Shown: in pieces, positions 1 through 6,799 of the stretch
How the letters are laid out: each line of letters begins with the position of its first letter
Numbering within the stretch: the stretch's first letter is position 1
NCBI GenBank assembly: GCA_017633865.1
Contig: JAGBOM010000034.1
Location: 1-7,372, forward strand
Length of the DNA: 7,372 bases
Direction of reading: 5' to 3'
From: Opitutales bacterium
GTDB lineage: Bacteria; Verrucomicrobiota; Verrucomicrobiia; Opitutales; Intestinicryptomonadaceae
Notes under the pieces: model-generated
Seen by the model: the letters and a program-made list of their open reading frames with translations, nothing else
The model's database searches: none
Told to the model about the DNA's origin: nothing
Translations under genes and position numbers: made by a program

Positions 1-1
1 A

Positions 2-805
2 ATTTACATAAAAAGCTCCAACTCGGAAAACGCGAACCGCATATTTTTAAAGGGCGGGGTTTTGTCGATACGCGCGTCGTCAAAAAAGGGCTCCAAAATT
101 TTTAATTCCGTGGTGCTGGACGGGAACGCGGAAGTGTCGCGCATTTCGGACGGCGCCGCGGACATCAACATAGGCTCGGAATTTTCCCCGGTTTCAGGGG
201 TCGCAAGCATGTCGGCGCGCGGGGAAAACAACGTGATTTACGCGGGGAACTTGAACGTCGGCTCCGCCTCGGGAGGGACGGCGATTTTTAGGGCGGAGGG
301 ATATTCAAGCTTCATCACCGTAACAAACGCCCTAAACCTTCGCGGAAGCGGGGACTCTTACGAAAACGCGAAAGGCGGCGCCATAGAATTTGTTTTGGAC
401 GAACACGGAGCCGGCGCGGAAAAGGGGATTATCGAAACCTCCAAAGTCGGGGATTTTAGCGGAAAAATACTCGTGGATTTCTCGAGAATGATTGCCGGCT
501 TTGAAAGCGATGCCGTCGAATTCAAGCTTATCCGCGCCCGATACGACTGGAGCGACACGTTCGATTCTTGGGCTTCCGGAAAAAAACTCGCGCTTTTTAA
601 ATTCGCTAACGACGGCGACAGCGCCTCTATCGTTTATAAAAACAACACAATGTACGCGCTATTGCGCGGCGCGAAGCGGGAGGATAATTTCGCGTATAAA
701 AGCGGAATATTGCTTAACGCCGTTATCCCCGAGCCCGCGCTGCTCCCCGCGATTTTGGCGGCCATATCCTTCGCCCTTGCAGTCTATAAACGCTATGGAA
801 GTTAG
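2..805 (+). CDS. PEP-CTERM sorting domain protein, 3' part (5' end outside window)
   Basis: The reading frame is open from the left edge to a TAG at 803-805, giving 267 visible residues. A TTG at 62 could be mistaken for a start, but the frame runs on upstream, so the gene is 5'-truncated by the window. The body is rich in Gly, Ser, Ala and short β-strand-like stretches (for example VIYAGNLNVGSASGG), as in secreted passenger or autotransporter-like proteins. The last 25 residues form a PEP-CTERM signal: Pro-Glu-Pro after Val-Ile, a hydrophobic helix of about 16 residues, then a short basic end (YKR). By family knowledge such proteins are exported by Sec, held by the C-terminal helix and processed by an exosortase before surface attachment. 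The exosortase and the N-terminal signal peptide are not in the window. The ligand or role of the passenger is unknown. The class is well supported and the exact function is not. Confidence 0.82.
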   Translation: MYIKSSNSENANRIFLKGGVLSIRASSKKGSKIFNSVVLDGNAEVSRISDGAADINIGSEFSPVSGVASMSARGENNVIYAGNLNVGSASGGTAIFRAEGYSSFITVTNALNLRGSGDSYENAKGGAIEFVLDEHGAGAEKGIIETSKVGDFSGKILVDFSRMIAGFESDAVEFKLIRARYDWSDTFDSWASGKKLALFKFANDGDSASIVYKNNTMYALLRGAKREDNFAYKSGILLNAVIPEPALLPAILAAISFALAVYKRYGS

Positions 806-876
806 TTTTACAGCGCAAAATTTTCCGCATTTTAGCGTTGTCCTCTATTTCTGTGTTTGTGGAAAAAAATCCCTCC

Positions 877-925
877 GCAAAAAATAATTTTAGGCTTCGC
901 CGCGACAAAATTTTTTATTTTTTGC
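877..925. repeat. Inverted repeat after the PEP-CTERM gene, possible weak terminator
   Basis: Two perfect 11-base arms, GCAAAAAATAA (877-887) and TTATTTTTTGC (915-925), enclose a 27-base centre. Inside it TTTT (888-891) can pair with AAAA (907-910), and GGC-TTC-GCC (893-901) makes a small tip. The stem is mostly A-T but the right side is T-rich, so it could end transcription of the upstream gene. It sits directly before the putative tRNA promoter. The remaining bases from 806 to 992 show no coding sequence. Confidence 0.4.
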
Positions 926-957
926 TTGAATTAAAAGGGCAAATGCCGTTTTATTAT
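926..957 (+). promoter_or_regulatory. Putative σ70-type promoter of tRNA-Thr
   Basis: TTGAAT (926-931) resembles a -35 box. With 17 bases of spacing it is followed by TTTTAT (949-954), and with 20 bases by TATTAT (952-957), which is closer to consensus. Transcription would begin roughly 30 bases before the mature tRNA at 993, which fits a short 5' leader. The call rests on position and partial consensus only. Confidence 0.4.
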
Positions 958-992
958 CAGCTTAAAAATTCCGGAAGGAATAAAATAAAAAC

Positions 993-1068
993 GCCGAAGT
1001 AGCTCAGCTGGTAGAGCAACGCATTCGTAATGCGTGGGTCGTGGGTTCGAATCCCATCTTCGGCTCCA
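993..1068 (+). tRNA. tRNA-Thr, anticodon CGU
   Basis: A full cloverleaf can be folded by eye. The acceptor stem GCCGAAG (993-999) pairs with CTTCGGC (1058-1064). The D stem GCTC pairs with GAGC (1002-1005/1014-1017). The anticodon stem ACGCA pairs with TGCGT (1019-1023/1031-1035) around loop TTCGTAA, placing the anticodon CGT at 1026-1028. The variable loop is GGGTC, and the T arm GTGGG/CCCAT carries the standard TTCGAAT loop. The discriminator is T1065 and the CCA end (1066-1068) is encoded in the DNA. The anticodon reads the threonine codon ACG. The gene is on its own between a promoter-like sequence and an intrinsic terminator, so it is probably transcribed as a single tRNA. Confidence 0.97.
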
Positions 1069-1074
1069 CTTTTT

Positions 1075-1098
1075 AAGCCGCTAAAGAGCGGCTTTTTT
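1075..1098 (+). terminator. Intrinsic terminator of tRNA-Thr
   Basis: AAGCCGC (1075-1081) and GCGGCTT (1088-1094) form a 7-bp stem around loop TAAAGA, followed by further T residues to 1098. It starts seven bases after the tRNA CCA end. The NERD-helicase gene converges and ends at 1102. On its strand the same hairpin is followed by A's instead of a T-tract, so the element should work mainly for the tRNA. Confidence 0.85.
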
Positions 1099-1101
1099 CG
1101 T

Positions 1102-2739
1102 TTATCCTTCGCTTGAATATATGACAATTAGCAGGCTTCGCGCGCGCGACATTGCGGTGTAAAGCGCGTTCTTCTCGGCCCACCTTTCGTCGTTTTTGTC
1201 GACGTCTATCAGAATCGCGACGGGAGTCTCGCAGCCCTTGAATTTCATGTATGTCATGTAGGAAATTACGTCGCGCCGACCGGAGCGCGCGTTTTCGATA
1301 ATTTTGTATCCGCCGAATTCCGCGCCGTATTTTAGGCAGGTGTTTTTAAGCGTATGCCCGCCCAAAATCACAATGTCGGAGCCCGCTATTTTTTGCGCGT
1401 TAAGCTCCTCCAAAATTTCGCGGAGCTTTTGCCGGCGCGCCTTCGCTTCGGGTATGACAAACTCGCGCACGCCGCTTCCCGCGGGCGAAAAATCCATAAC
1501 GGTCGCCCCCTCAATCGACATCATGGGCTTGATTTTTTTGAAAATATTTTTCGTGTTGCGGTGGTTTACATTCAGCAAAACCTCCTCGGGAGCTTGGGGT
1601 ATTTTGCAGGCGTTTTGGTAAATGTTTTGGTCGGGGTCGTAAAAGACGTGGAAATATCCGCCGTCAACCGCAAGCATTTCTATTGTTTTCCAGGCCTCGT
1701 CCGAAAAATCCTGGCCCTCGTCGACCACCACGGCGTCGTATGAAATTCCGTATTTTTCAACGCGCTCGCGCATCATTTTTGGCACGGCAAAATTCCACAT
1801 GCGCGGGTTTTTACTATATTTTTTTACTTCCTCTTGAGAAATTCCGCAAACTTCTATGCATAAATCAAAAAACGCCCCGGCTCGCAAATTGGGTATATTT
1901 TCCGCATTCTTCTTTAATTTTTCGGCGAGCACGCGGTTGTAGCAAATAAGCAGGGTTTTTTTGCCCGCCGCGGCGAGCTCTCGCGCCAGATTTTCGGCGA
2001 TAAACGTCTTGCCGGAGCCCGCGCAGCCGCGCACGTTCACCCGCCTTAAATTCTTTAAAACCTGAAACGCGCCGTACTGCATTTTTGTAAGCTCGAAGAA
2101 AATCTTGCCCTCGGCTTTTATCTCTTTTGATAGCGCGCTCTCGCAGCCGCAGCAGGGCGAGAGCTTTTCCGCTATTTCTTCAATCGAAATTTCGCCCGCC
2201 CCCGGCTTTAAAAACGGCCGCCGCGCCTCCAAAATTTTAGCGCACAGAAGCGGCAAAGAGTTCATCCGCCCGCGCGAAATCGTTATTCCATGAGCCTCGG
2301 GCGGCAGCTTGCTTTCGTCCAAATCGCAGTCCGGAAAGCATACGGCGTGCGCGACGGGCAGAGAGCCTAAAATACCTCCGCTTTCCGATGAAAAAAGCCC
2401 GCAAACGGCAAACTTGTTTTTCAGCGCCTGATAAAACGGGTCAATGCGGTTCGAGCCCGAATACCATTGCCCGTTTTCATAGCGCGCAAGCCCGCCTTTG
2501 ACCTCCAAAACGAGCATTCCGCATTTTTGATTTAACAAAATAAAATCGATTTCGATGTCGCGCGTGGCGTCGGCGTCGGCGTTTGTTTTGTAGTCGAACG
2601 CGCGGCTGCTGCTTGCGATGCGCAGGCCGTGAAAAACAGTCCAGTCGTCGCCGAAGGAATTTTTTATTGCGTTGTAAACGGTGTTTTCCGACGGCGGCAT
2701 CGGCCGGCTCAAAGAGTCTTCGGGGATGAATTTTGCCAT
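1102..2739 (-). CDS. NERD-domain superfamily 1 DNA/RNA helicase
   Basis: The 545-residue protein has an N-terminal nuclease-related domain (about residues 15-130). Its PD-(D/E)XK-like core shows the acidic run EID (63-65) and EVK (79-81). A UvrD/Rep-like helicase follows: Q-motif region near 218-230, Walker A GCAGSGKT (238-245), Walker B DEGQD (340-344), a DPDQN segment (368-372), NHRNT (392-396), and the C-terminal motif TAMSRAR (528-534). All motifs needed for ATP hydrolysis are present, so the enzyme looks intact. Family members are thought to act on DNA in repair, processing or sometimes defence; the role here is inferred. A Cys-rich patch (196-199) joins the two domains. The ATG at 2739 gives a natural N-terminus but has no clear Shine-Dalgarno. 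A TATAAC -10-like box lies at 2765-2770 without a good -35. It is co-directional with folC but 129 bases away, so it may be separately transcribed. Confidence 0.88.
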   Translation of the reverse strand: MAKFIPEDSLSRPMPPSENTVYNAIKNSFGDDWTVFHGLRIASSSRAFDYKTNADADATRDIEIDFILLNQKCGMLVLEVKGGLARYENGQWYSGSNRIDPFYQALKNKFAVCGLFSSESGGILGSLPVAHAVCFPDCDLDESKLPPEAHGITISRGRMNSLPLLCAKILEARRPFLKPGAGEISIEEIAEKLSPCCGCESALSKEIKAEGKIFFELTKMQYGAFQVLKNLRRVNVRGCAGSGKTFIAENLARELAAAGKKTLLICYNRVLAEKLKKNAENIPNLRAGAFFDLCIEVCGISQEEVKKYSKNPRMWNFAVPKMMRERVEKYGISYDAVVVDEGQDFSDEAWKTIEMLAVDGGYFHVFYDPDQNIYQNACKIPQAPEEVLLNVNHRNTKNIFKKIKPMMSIEGATVMDFSPAGSGVREFVIPEAKARRQKLREILEELNAQKIAGSDIVILGGHTLKNTCLKYGAEFGGYKIIENARSGRRDVISYMTYMKFKGCETPVAILIDVDKNDERWAEKNALYTAMSRARSLLIVIYSSEG

Positions 2740-2833
2740 GGGGCTTTGCGGGGAATGAAAGATTGTTATAAAATCGCGGGGCGGCGTTTGTTTTTAAAAA
2801 ATGAAAATATTTTTATTGCGCGAATCAATCATT

Positions 2834-2865
2834 AAATAATTTTTCGCGGAGGGTTTTGCGGAGGG
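2834..2865 (-). repeat. Tandem CCCTCCGC repeat in the folC/helicase gap
   Basis: Read on the minus strand just after the folC stop, CCCTCCGC occurs twice 12 bases apart, each followed by a run of A's. The second copy continues into ATTATTT. A closely similar 20-base stretch is present on the plus strand at 871-890 after the PEP-CTERM gene. No hairpin with a T-tract was found in the 129-base gap 2740-2868, so the end of the folC transcript is not evident. The function of the repeat is unknown. Confidence 0.45.
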
Positions 2866-2868
2866 GGG

Positions 2869-4179
2869 TTATGGTTTTTTTGCGGGGTTTTTTATGACGT
2901 CTTGGAGGCCATCTCTTTCGCCGCCGGAGATTCTCGCGAGGACTTCCCCTGCGAGGTAGCATGAGCCCGTGCAGACTATGGTTTCGCCCGCGTTTGTTTC
3001 TTGGCACAAGTATTTTTCTGGAAAGAGTTTTTTTATTTCCGAATTTTCAGTTTCGGGCGCGCCGTTTTCGGGCATGCATTCTTTCAGCTCCTCGAAGCTT
3101 AGGGCTCTATCCTCTTTGGGCACCAAAAAGACGATTTTTTTCGCGTATTTTGAGGCGGCTTTTAAGAGCGGCACCGCTCTTTCCCTGCCCAAGATTCCGC
3201 AGGCGATTATCGGTTTTTGGCCGCCGGAATTTTTTGCGAGCGTTTGCAGGTTTTTTTCGAGCTCGGCGGCGCCTTCGGCGTTATGGGAGCAGTCCAAAAT
3301 CAGGGTTGCGCCGTTTTTAAGCGGGATTTTTTGCCAGCGGGCCGCCCATTGCGCGCTAAGGATTGCGTCTTTTGCGGCGGCCTCGTCGAATTTAATTTTT
3401 CCCATGCCGCCTAAAATTTCGCAGATTAGAAACGCGAGCGCGGCGTTTTTATTTTGGTAGTGGGCCTGCATTGAGGTGTCGAAAACCGGATTTTTCGTGA
3501 AGTAGTCCTCAAGCTTGAATAGGGGGGCGTTTTTTTCGCGCGCGGTTTTTTCTATTACGCGCATGGCCTCGTCGGGCAGGATTCCGCACGCTACGGGCGT
3601 GTTTTCCTTGATGATGCCGGCTTTTTCGGCGGCGATTTCGGGCAAAGTTTCGCCCAAAAACTGCATGTGGTCGAAGCCGATTGAGGTTATCGCGCAGATG
3701 TCGGGGCGAACGATGTTTGTGGCGTCAAGCCTGCCGCCTAGCCCGACCTCCACCACGGCGAAATCAACTCGCTTTCTTTTAAAATGCTCGAAGGCGAGGG
3801 TTGTTATGTATTCAAAGAAAGTGGGGGCGAGGCGGGGGGCGTCTTTTTTGACGGAGTTTGCGAGGGCGTCGAGGCTCTCAAAGATGTCTATAAAATCGGC
3901 GTCCGAAATATTTTGGCGGTTTATCTGAACCCGCTCGTTGATTTTCAGCAGGTGCGGCGATGTAAACATTCCGACTCGCAGGCCGAGGGCGCGCAGTATG
4001 CCTTCTATAAAGGCGCAGGTGGAGCCCTTGCCGTTAGTGCCCGCTATGTGCGCGATTTTGTAGGAGTTTTGCGGGTTCCCCGCGAGGCGCGCGAAGTTTT
4101 GCATGGGCTCGAGGGAAAATTTCGAGCCCCCCGCGCGAAGCTTAAAGATTTTTTCCTCTATAAGCTTTACGCTTTTCAT
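2869..4179 (-). CDS. folC: Bifunctional folylpolyglutamate synthase / dihydrofolate synthase
   Basis: This cytoplasmic Mur-ligase-family enzyme adds glutamate to dihydropteroate and to reduced folates using ATP. The 436 residues show the family pattern in order: P-loop GTNGKGST (47-54), TSPHL (73-77), GLGGRLDATN (146-155), the segment SIGFDHMQFLG with the downstream AEKAG whose Lys186 is the expected carbamylated lysine, the C-terminal-domain entry DCSHNAEGA (296-304, usually DGAHN), and TGSCYLAGEV near the end (404-413). The hinge that usually reads PGR is AAR here (279-281), a mild deviation. Length is normal. The ATG at 4179 follows the ROK stop by four bases with no Shine-Dalgarno at proper distance, so translation is probably coupled to the ROK gene. 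The C-terminal tail after 414 is short and basic. Function is confidently assigned; whether both activities are kept cannot be read from sequence. Confidence 0.95.
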   Translation of the reverse strand: MKSVKLIEEKIFKLRAGGSKFSLEPMQNFARLAGNPQNSYKIAHIAGTNGKGSTCAFIEGILRALGLRVGMFTSPHLLKINERVQINRQNISDADFIDIFESLDALANSVKKDAPRLAPTFFEYITTLAFEHFKRKRVDFAVVEVGLGGRLDATNIVRPDICAITSIGFDHMQFLGETLPEIAAEKAGIIKENTPVACGILPDEAMRVIEKTAREKNAPLFKLEDYFTKNPVFDTSMQAHYQNKNAALAFLICEILGGMGKIKFDEAAAKDAILSAQWAARWQKIPLKNGATLILDCSHNAEGAAELEKNLQTLAKNSGGQKPIIACGILGRERAVPLLKAASKYAKKIVFLVPKEDRALSFEELKECMPENGAPETENSEIKKLFPEKYLCQETNAGETIVCTGSCYLAGEVLARISGGERDGLQDVIKNPAKKP

Positions 4180-4183
4180 CGCG

Positions 4184-5149
4184 CTAAATTTCGGCGAGCT
4201 CCGCCCAGACGAGGGACGACGAGCCCATAATCGCGGCGTCGCTTTCTGGAAGGTGCGAGGGCACGATTTTTATTTTGCCGCGCCAGATGGGGTAGAGGTT
4301 TTCGTCGAGGGCTTTTCTTGCGGGAGCCAGAAGAAGCTCTCCGCTTTTTACGGGGCCGCCGAACAAAAATATGCTTTGCGGGCGCGAGAACGCGACGAAG
4401 TCGGCGAGGCTTTTGCCGAGTATTTCCCCCGTTTTGCGGTAGGTTTCCCGGGCGATTTTATCCCCCGCTTTGGCGGCCTTTTCGATTTCAAAGGCGTCGA
4501 TTTCGTCCCAGCTTTTGTCTTTTAGAAGGGAGTTGCCGTTGTATTCGGCCATGAGCTCGAAGAAAGTTCTTTTTATGCCGGTTGCGGAGGCGTATGTTTC
4601 GAGGCAGCCGCGGTTGCCGCAGTTGCAGAGCCTGCCGTTCGGGATTGCGCAGGTGTGGCCGAGCTCGCCCGCCGCGCCGTCCGCGCCGTAGAGTAGCTTG
4701 CCGTCGATAATTATGCCGCTGCCCAGCCCCGTGCCGAGGGTTATGGTTATAAAGTGCTCGAGGTCTTTCGCCCCGCCGTAGATTTTTTCGCCGAGGGCGG
4801 CGGCGTTGGCGTCGTTTGTCATGTAGATATGCTTAAGCCCGAACTCCTCGCGCAGGTTCGCAACAAGCGGGAATTCTCCCGCGCCGAAGGGCAGGTTGGG
4901 GGCGTTGTCTATCGTGCCCTTGTAGTAGTTGCCGTTTGGCGCGCCTATGCCTATGCCGACGCACTCGCCTTCGCTTTGCTCCATGAGCCCGCGTATGCGC
5001 ATCGCCAGCATTTTGACGTAGGAGTCGAAAGTTTTGTAGTCGGGGGTGTTGAACCTGTCCCTAAAAAGAACCTGCGCGTCCGCGGCGACAACGCCGAGTT
5101 TCGTGTTTGTGCCGCCGATGTCTATGCCTATTGCGTATTTTTTTGCCAT
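4184..5149 (-). CDS. ROK family sugar kinase (glucokinase-like)
   Basis: The predicted 321-residue protein should phosphorylate a hexose or amino-hexose with ATP. Numbered from the ATG at 5149, it has the phosphate-1 motif DIGGTNTK (10-17), catalytic Asp113 in TNDANAA, the phosphate-2 loop TLGTGLGSG (137-145), ROK signature ExGH (162-165), and the zinc motif CNCGNRGC with Cys175, Cys177 and Cys182 together with His165. It lacks the N-terminal helix-turn-helix of ROK repressors, so it is read as an enzyme. The frame extends 16 residues further to an ATG at 5197, but ROK kinases begin a few residues before the DxGGT motif, which favours 5149. No Shine-Dalgarno is seen before either start. It is first in an operon with folC. 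Substrate (glucose, N-acetylglucosamine, mannose) cannot be decided by eye. Confidence 0.92.
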   Translation of the reverse strand: MAKKYAIGIDIGGTNTKLGVVAADAQVLFRDRFNTPDYKTFDSYVKMLAMRIRGLMEQSEGECVGIGIGAPNGNYYKGTIDNAPNLPFGAGEFPLVANLREEFGLKHIYMTNDANAAALGEKIYGGAKDLEHFITITLGTGLGSGIIIDGKLLYGADGAAGELGHTCAIPNGRLCNCGNRGCLETYASATGIKRTFFELMAEYNGNSLLKDKSWDEIDAFEIEKAAKAGDKIARETYRKTGEILGKSLADFVAFSRPQSIFLFGGPVKSGELLLAPARKALDENLYPIWRGKIKIVPSHLPESDAAIMGSSSLVWAELAEI

Positions 5150-5225
5150 ATAATAAATAATTCGGAAATCCATACCTGTTTTTTGCGAAAATAACAAATT
5201 AAAAAGTCGAAAAATTTTTTTGCGC

Positions 5226-5287
5226 GGGGGCGGGGGAGTTTTGCCCGAGGCGGCGGGGCAAATATTATTTATATTGGGGGAGGCGGG
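5226..5287. other. G-rich divergent intergenic element with inverted repeat
   Basis: In the 242-base spacer between the divergent ROK and oxidoreductase genes, the plus strand carries five G runs: 5226-5230, 5232-5236, 5255-5258, 5276-5280 and 5285-5287. Perfect 7-base arms TTTGCCC (5240-5246) and GGGCAAA (5256-5262) flank a 9-base loop. The flanks are strongly AT-rich. No T-tract follows on either strand, so it is not an obvious terminator. It may be an operator, a structured DNA element or simply compositional. Confidence 0.4.
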
Positions 5288-5315
5288 AAATAAAAATAAA
5301 TAGGCTCGTTTTTTC

Positions 5316-5345
5316 TTGAAACGATGAAGGAAAAATGTCTTAATA
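5316..5345 (+). promoter_or_regulatory. Putative promoter of the oxidoreductase gene
   Basis: TTGAAA (5316-5321) matches five of six -35 positions. After 18 bases TTAATA (5340-5345) is an imperfect -10 box. Transcription would begin near 5352, leaving a leader of about 40 bases. AAGG at 5382-5385 lies six bases before the ATG at 5392 and is a plausible Shine-Dalgarno. Confidence 0.38.
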
Positions 5346-5391
5346 AATTCCTATACCACGAATTTATTTAACAATCAAAGCAAGGTTAAAA

Positions 5392-6578
5392 ATGTCTCAA
5401 AGAGTATTAAAAGTAGGTATCATAGGCGGCGGCAAGGGCGCGTTTATCGCCCAGCCCCACCAAAAGGCAATCCATTCGGACGGCACCCGCAGGGTAGTGG
5501 CGGGCGCGCTTTTCCCGGATCCTAAAATCGCCATGGAGGAGGCTGAAAACTGGCCTTACCCCATCAAGGGCTACGGCTCCTACGACGATATGATTAACGA
5601 CCAGAAGAACCTCCCGCCGGAGGAAAGGCTCGACTACGTCCTGATCGTCACCCCGAATTTCGTGCACTTCGACCCCGCGATGAAGGCGATAGAGGCGGGC
5701 ATCCCCGTAATGTGCGAAAAGCCCATGTGCATGGATATGGAGCAGGCCGACAAAATCGTCGAGGCCGTAGAGCGCAAAAAGGTTCCGTTCGCGATAGCCC
5801 ACACCTACCTCGGCCATTGGACGACCCGCTTCTCGCGCTTTATCGCCCAAAGCGGCCTTTTGGGCGAAATCAAGTGGGTTGACGCCTCCTACATACAGGG
5901 CTGGCTCGGCCCGCTGATGCTCGGCGGCGCGGCTGGAATGCCCATGTGGCGCACCGACCCGAAAAAAGCCGGCAAAAGCGGCTGCGGCGGCGACATCGCA
6001 ACCCACGCCTTGATGCAGCTGCGCTTTACCACCGGCCTCGACGTAACCGACGTAAGCGCGCATCTTGAAAAGTTCATCCCCGGCAACGCTTTGGACGACC
6101 ACTTCACGGCCTACTGCAAGCTTTCAAACGGCGGCAAGGCAATGGTGAGGGCTTCGCAAATCTCTTCGGGCACAAGAACGACCTCGACATCGAAATTGTC
6201 GGCACGAAGGGCTCGCTGGTCTGGAAGCAGGAAAACTCCGAGGCGGTTTCCATATACCTGCCCGACCAGCCCGACCGCACCTACTGGCGCAGCAGCGTAA
6301 AGCCCAACGACGGCTTTTTAAAGGACGTCCCTGCGGACTTGCTCGCCGAGCCCAGAATTCCGGCGGGGCACTGCGAAGGCTTCCACGACGCCTACGCGCG
6401 CCTGCACCGCTTCTGCGAGGCGGACGTCCGCGCCTACTGGGAAGGCAAGCCGTTTAACTGCGACGGCTCCAAGTACGCCAACGTTTACGACGGCAGAATG
6501 GGCATGGCCTTCATCGAGGCGAGCGTGGCCTCCGCCGAAAACGACGGCGCGTGGGTGAAAATGAACCTCAATAAGTAA
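5392..6578 (+). pseudogene. Gfo/Idh/MocA family oxidoreductase, frameshifted
   Basis: This is an NAD(P)-dependent sugar or cyclitol dehydrogenase-type gene interrupted by a one-base loss. The first frame has the Rossmann motif GGGKGA (12-17), TPN (87-89), EKP (109-111, nucleotide-domain lysine) and GGDIATH with His205, the likely catalytic region. After Gln-Ile-Ser near 6157-6165 the frame turns into low-quality Thr/Arg/Pro sequence and stops at 6298-6300. From 6165 the third frame continues the family sequence without a stop: FGHKNDLDIEIVGTKGSL, then GHCEGFHDAYARLH, ending at TAA 6576-6578. Restoring one base gives 395 residues, normal for the family. No slippery heptamer is present, so programmed shifting is unlikely. 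Codons are mostly C-ending and Lys is often AAG, suggesting a formerly or currently well-expressed gene. A sequencing or assembly error is a real alternative, in which case the gene is functional. Substrate is unknown. Confidence 0.88.
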
Positions 6579-6603
6579 AAAACTTTAAAACCCTTTCTTC
6601 AAT

Positions 6604-6635
6604 GCGCGTCCGGACTCGTCCGGGCGCGTTTTTTT
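6604..6635 (+). terminator. Strong intrinsic terminator of the oxidoreductase gene
   Basis: CGCGTCCGGA (6605-6614) pairs with TCCGGGCGCG (6619-6628) as a 10-bp stem with one G-T wobble and a four-base CTCG loop, followed by seven T's (6629-6635). It lies 26 bases after the stop codon. Its intactness suggests that the upstream gene was recently functional. Confidence 0.93.
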
Positions 6636-6648
6636 GCGCAAAAACAAA

Positions 6649-6681
6649 GCCAAAAACGCCTGTTTTAGCGAAATTTTTGGC
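6649..6681. repeat. Imperfect hairpin in AT-rich spacer
   Basis: GCCAAAAA (6649-6656) and TTTTTGGC (6674-6681) are perfect 8-base arms. The stem extends with CGC (6657-6659) against GCG (6668-6670), with an AAA bulge (6671-6673) and an 8-base loop. No T-tract follows. The rest of the 339-base gene-free stretch 6579-6917 holds the upstream terminator, very A-rich sequence with no convincing gene, and the promoter and leader of the RHH gene, listed separately. Confidence 0.45.
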
Positions 6682-6799
6682 GCGTATATTAACTTATAGA
6701 AATTATTACGAAAAAAAGAATATGCAAAAGTTTTTGAAGAATATAACCTTGTTTTGTCTTTTAAAAAAATTCAAAAAAAGCGATTTTTTACAAAAAAAC

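Noticed and set aside
492..887. Alternative-frame ORF overlapping the PEP-CTERM gene
   Set aside because: Its residues are Pro/Ser/Arg-rich with no motif, while the other frame carries the sorting signal.
1075..1098. Bidirectional terminator for tRNA and helicase
   Set aside because: On the helicase strand the hairpin is followed by A's, not T's, so the intrinsic signal is supported only for the tRNA.
2969..3460. Plus-strand open frame inside folC
   Set aside because: The composition is Arg/Ser/Phe-rich and it lies wholly antisense to a gene with all family motifs.
4754..5194. Plus-strand open frame opposite the ROK kinase
   Set aside because: No recognisable domain; its Val/Ala-rich sequence follows from the antisense codons of the kinase.
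5149..5197. Upstream start of the ROK kinase at 5197
   Set aside because: It would add 16 residues before a motif that usually lies near the N-terminus, and it has no ribosome site.
5407..6102. Long open frame on the minus strand opposite the oxidoreductase
   Set aside because: It is a shadow of the C-ending codons of the real gene, has no family motif and no start signal.
6160..6168. Programmed ribosomal frameshift in the oxidoreductase
   Set aside because: The required shift is -1, but there is no X-XXY-YYZ slippery sequence, and such genes are not known to use frameshifting.
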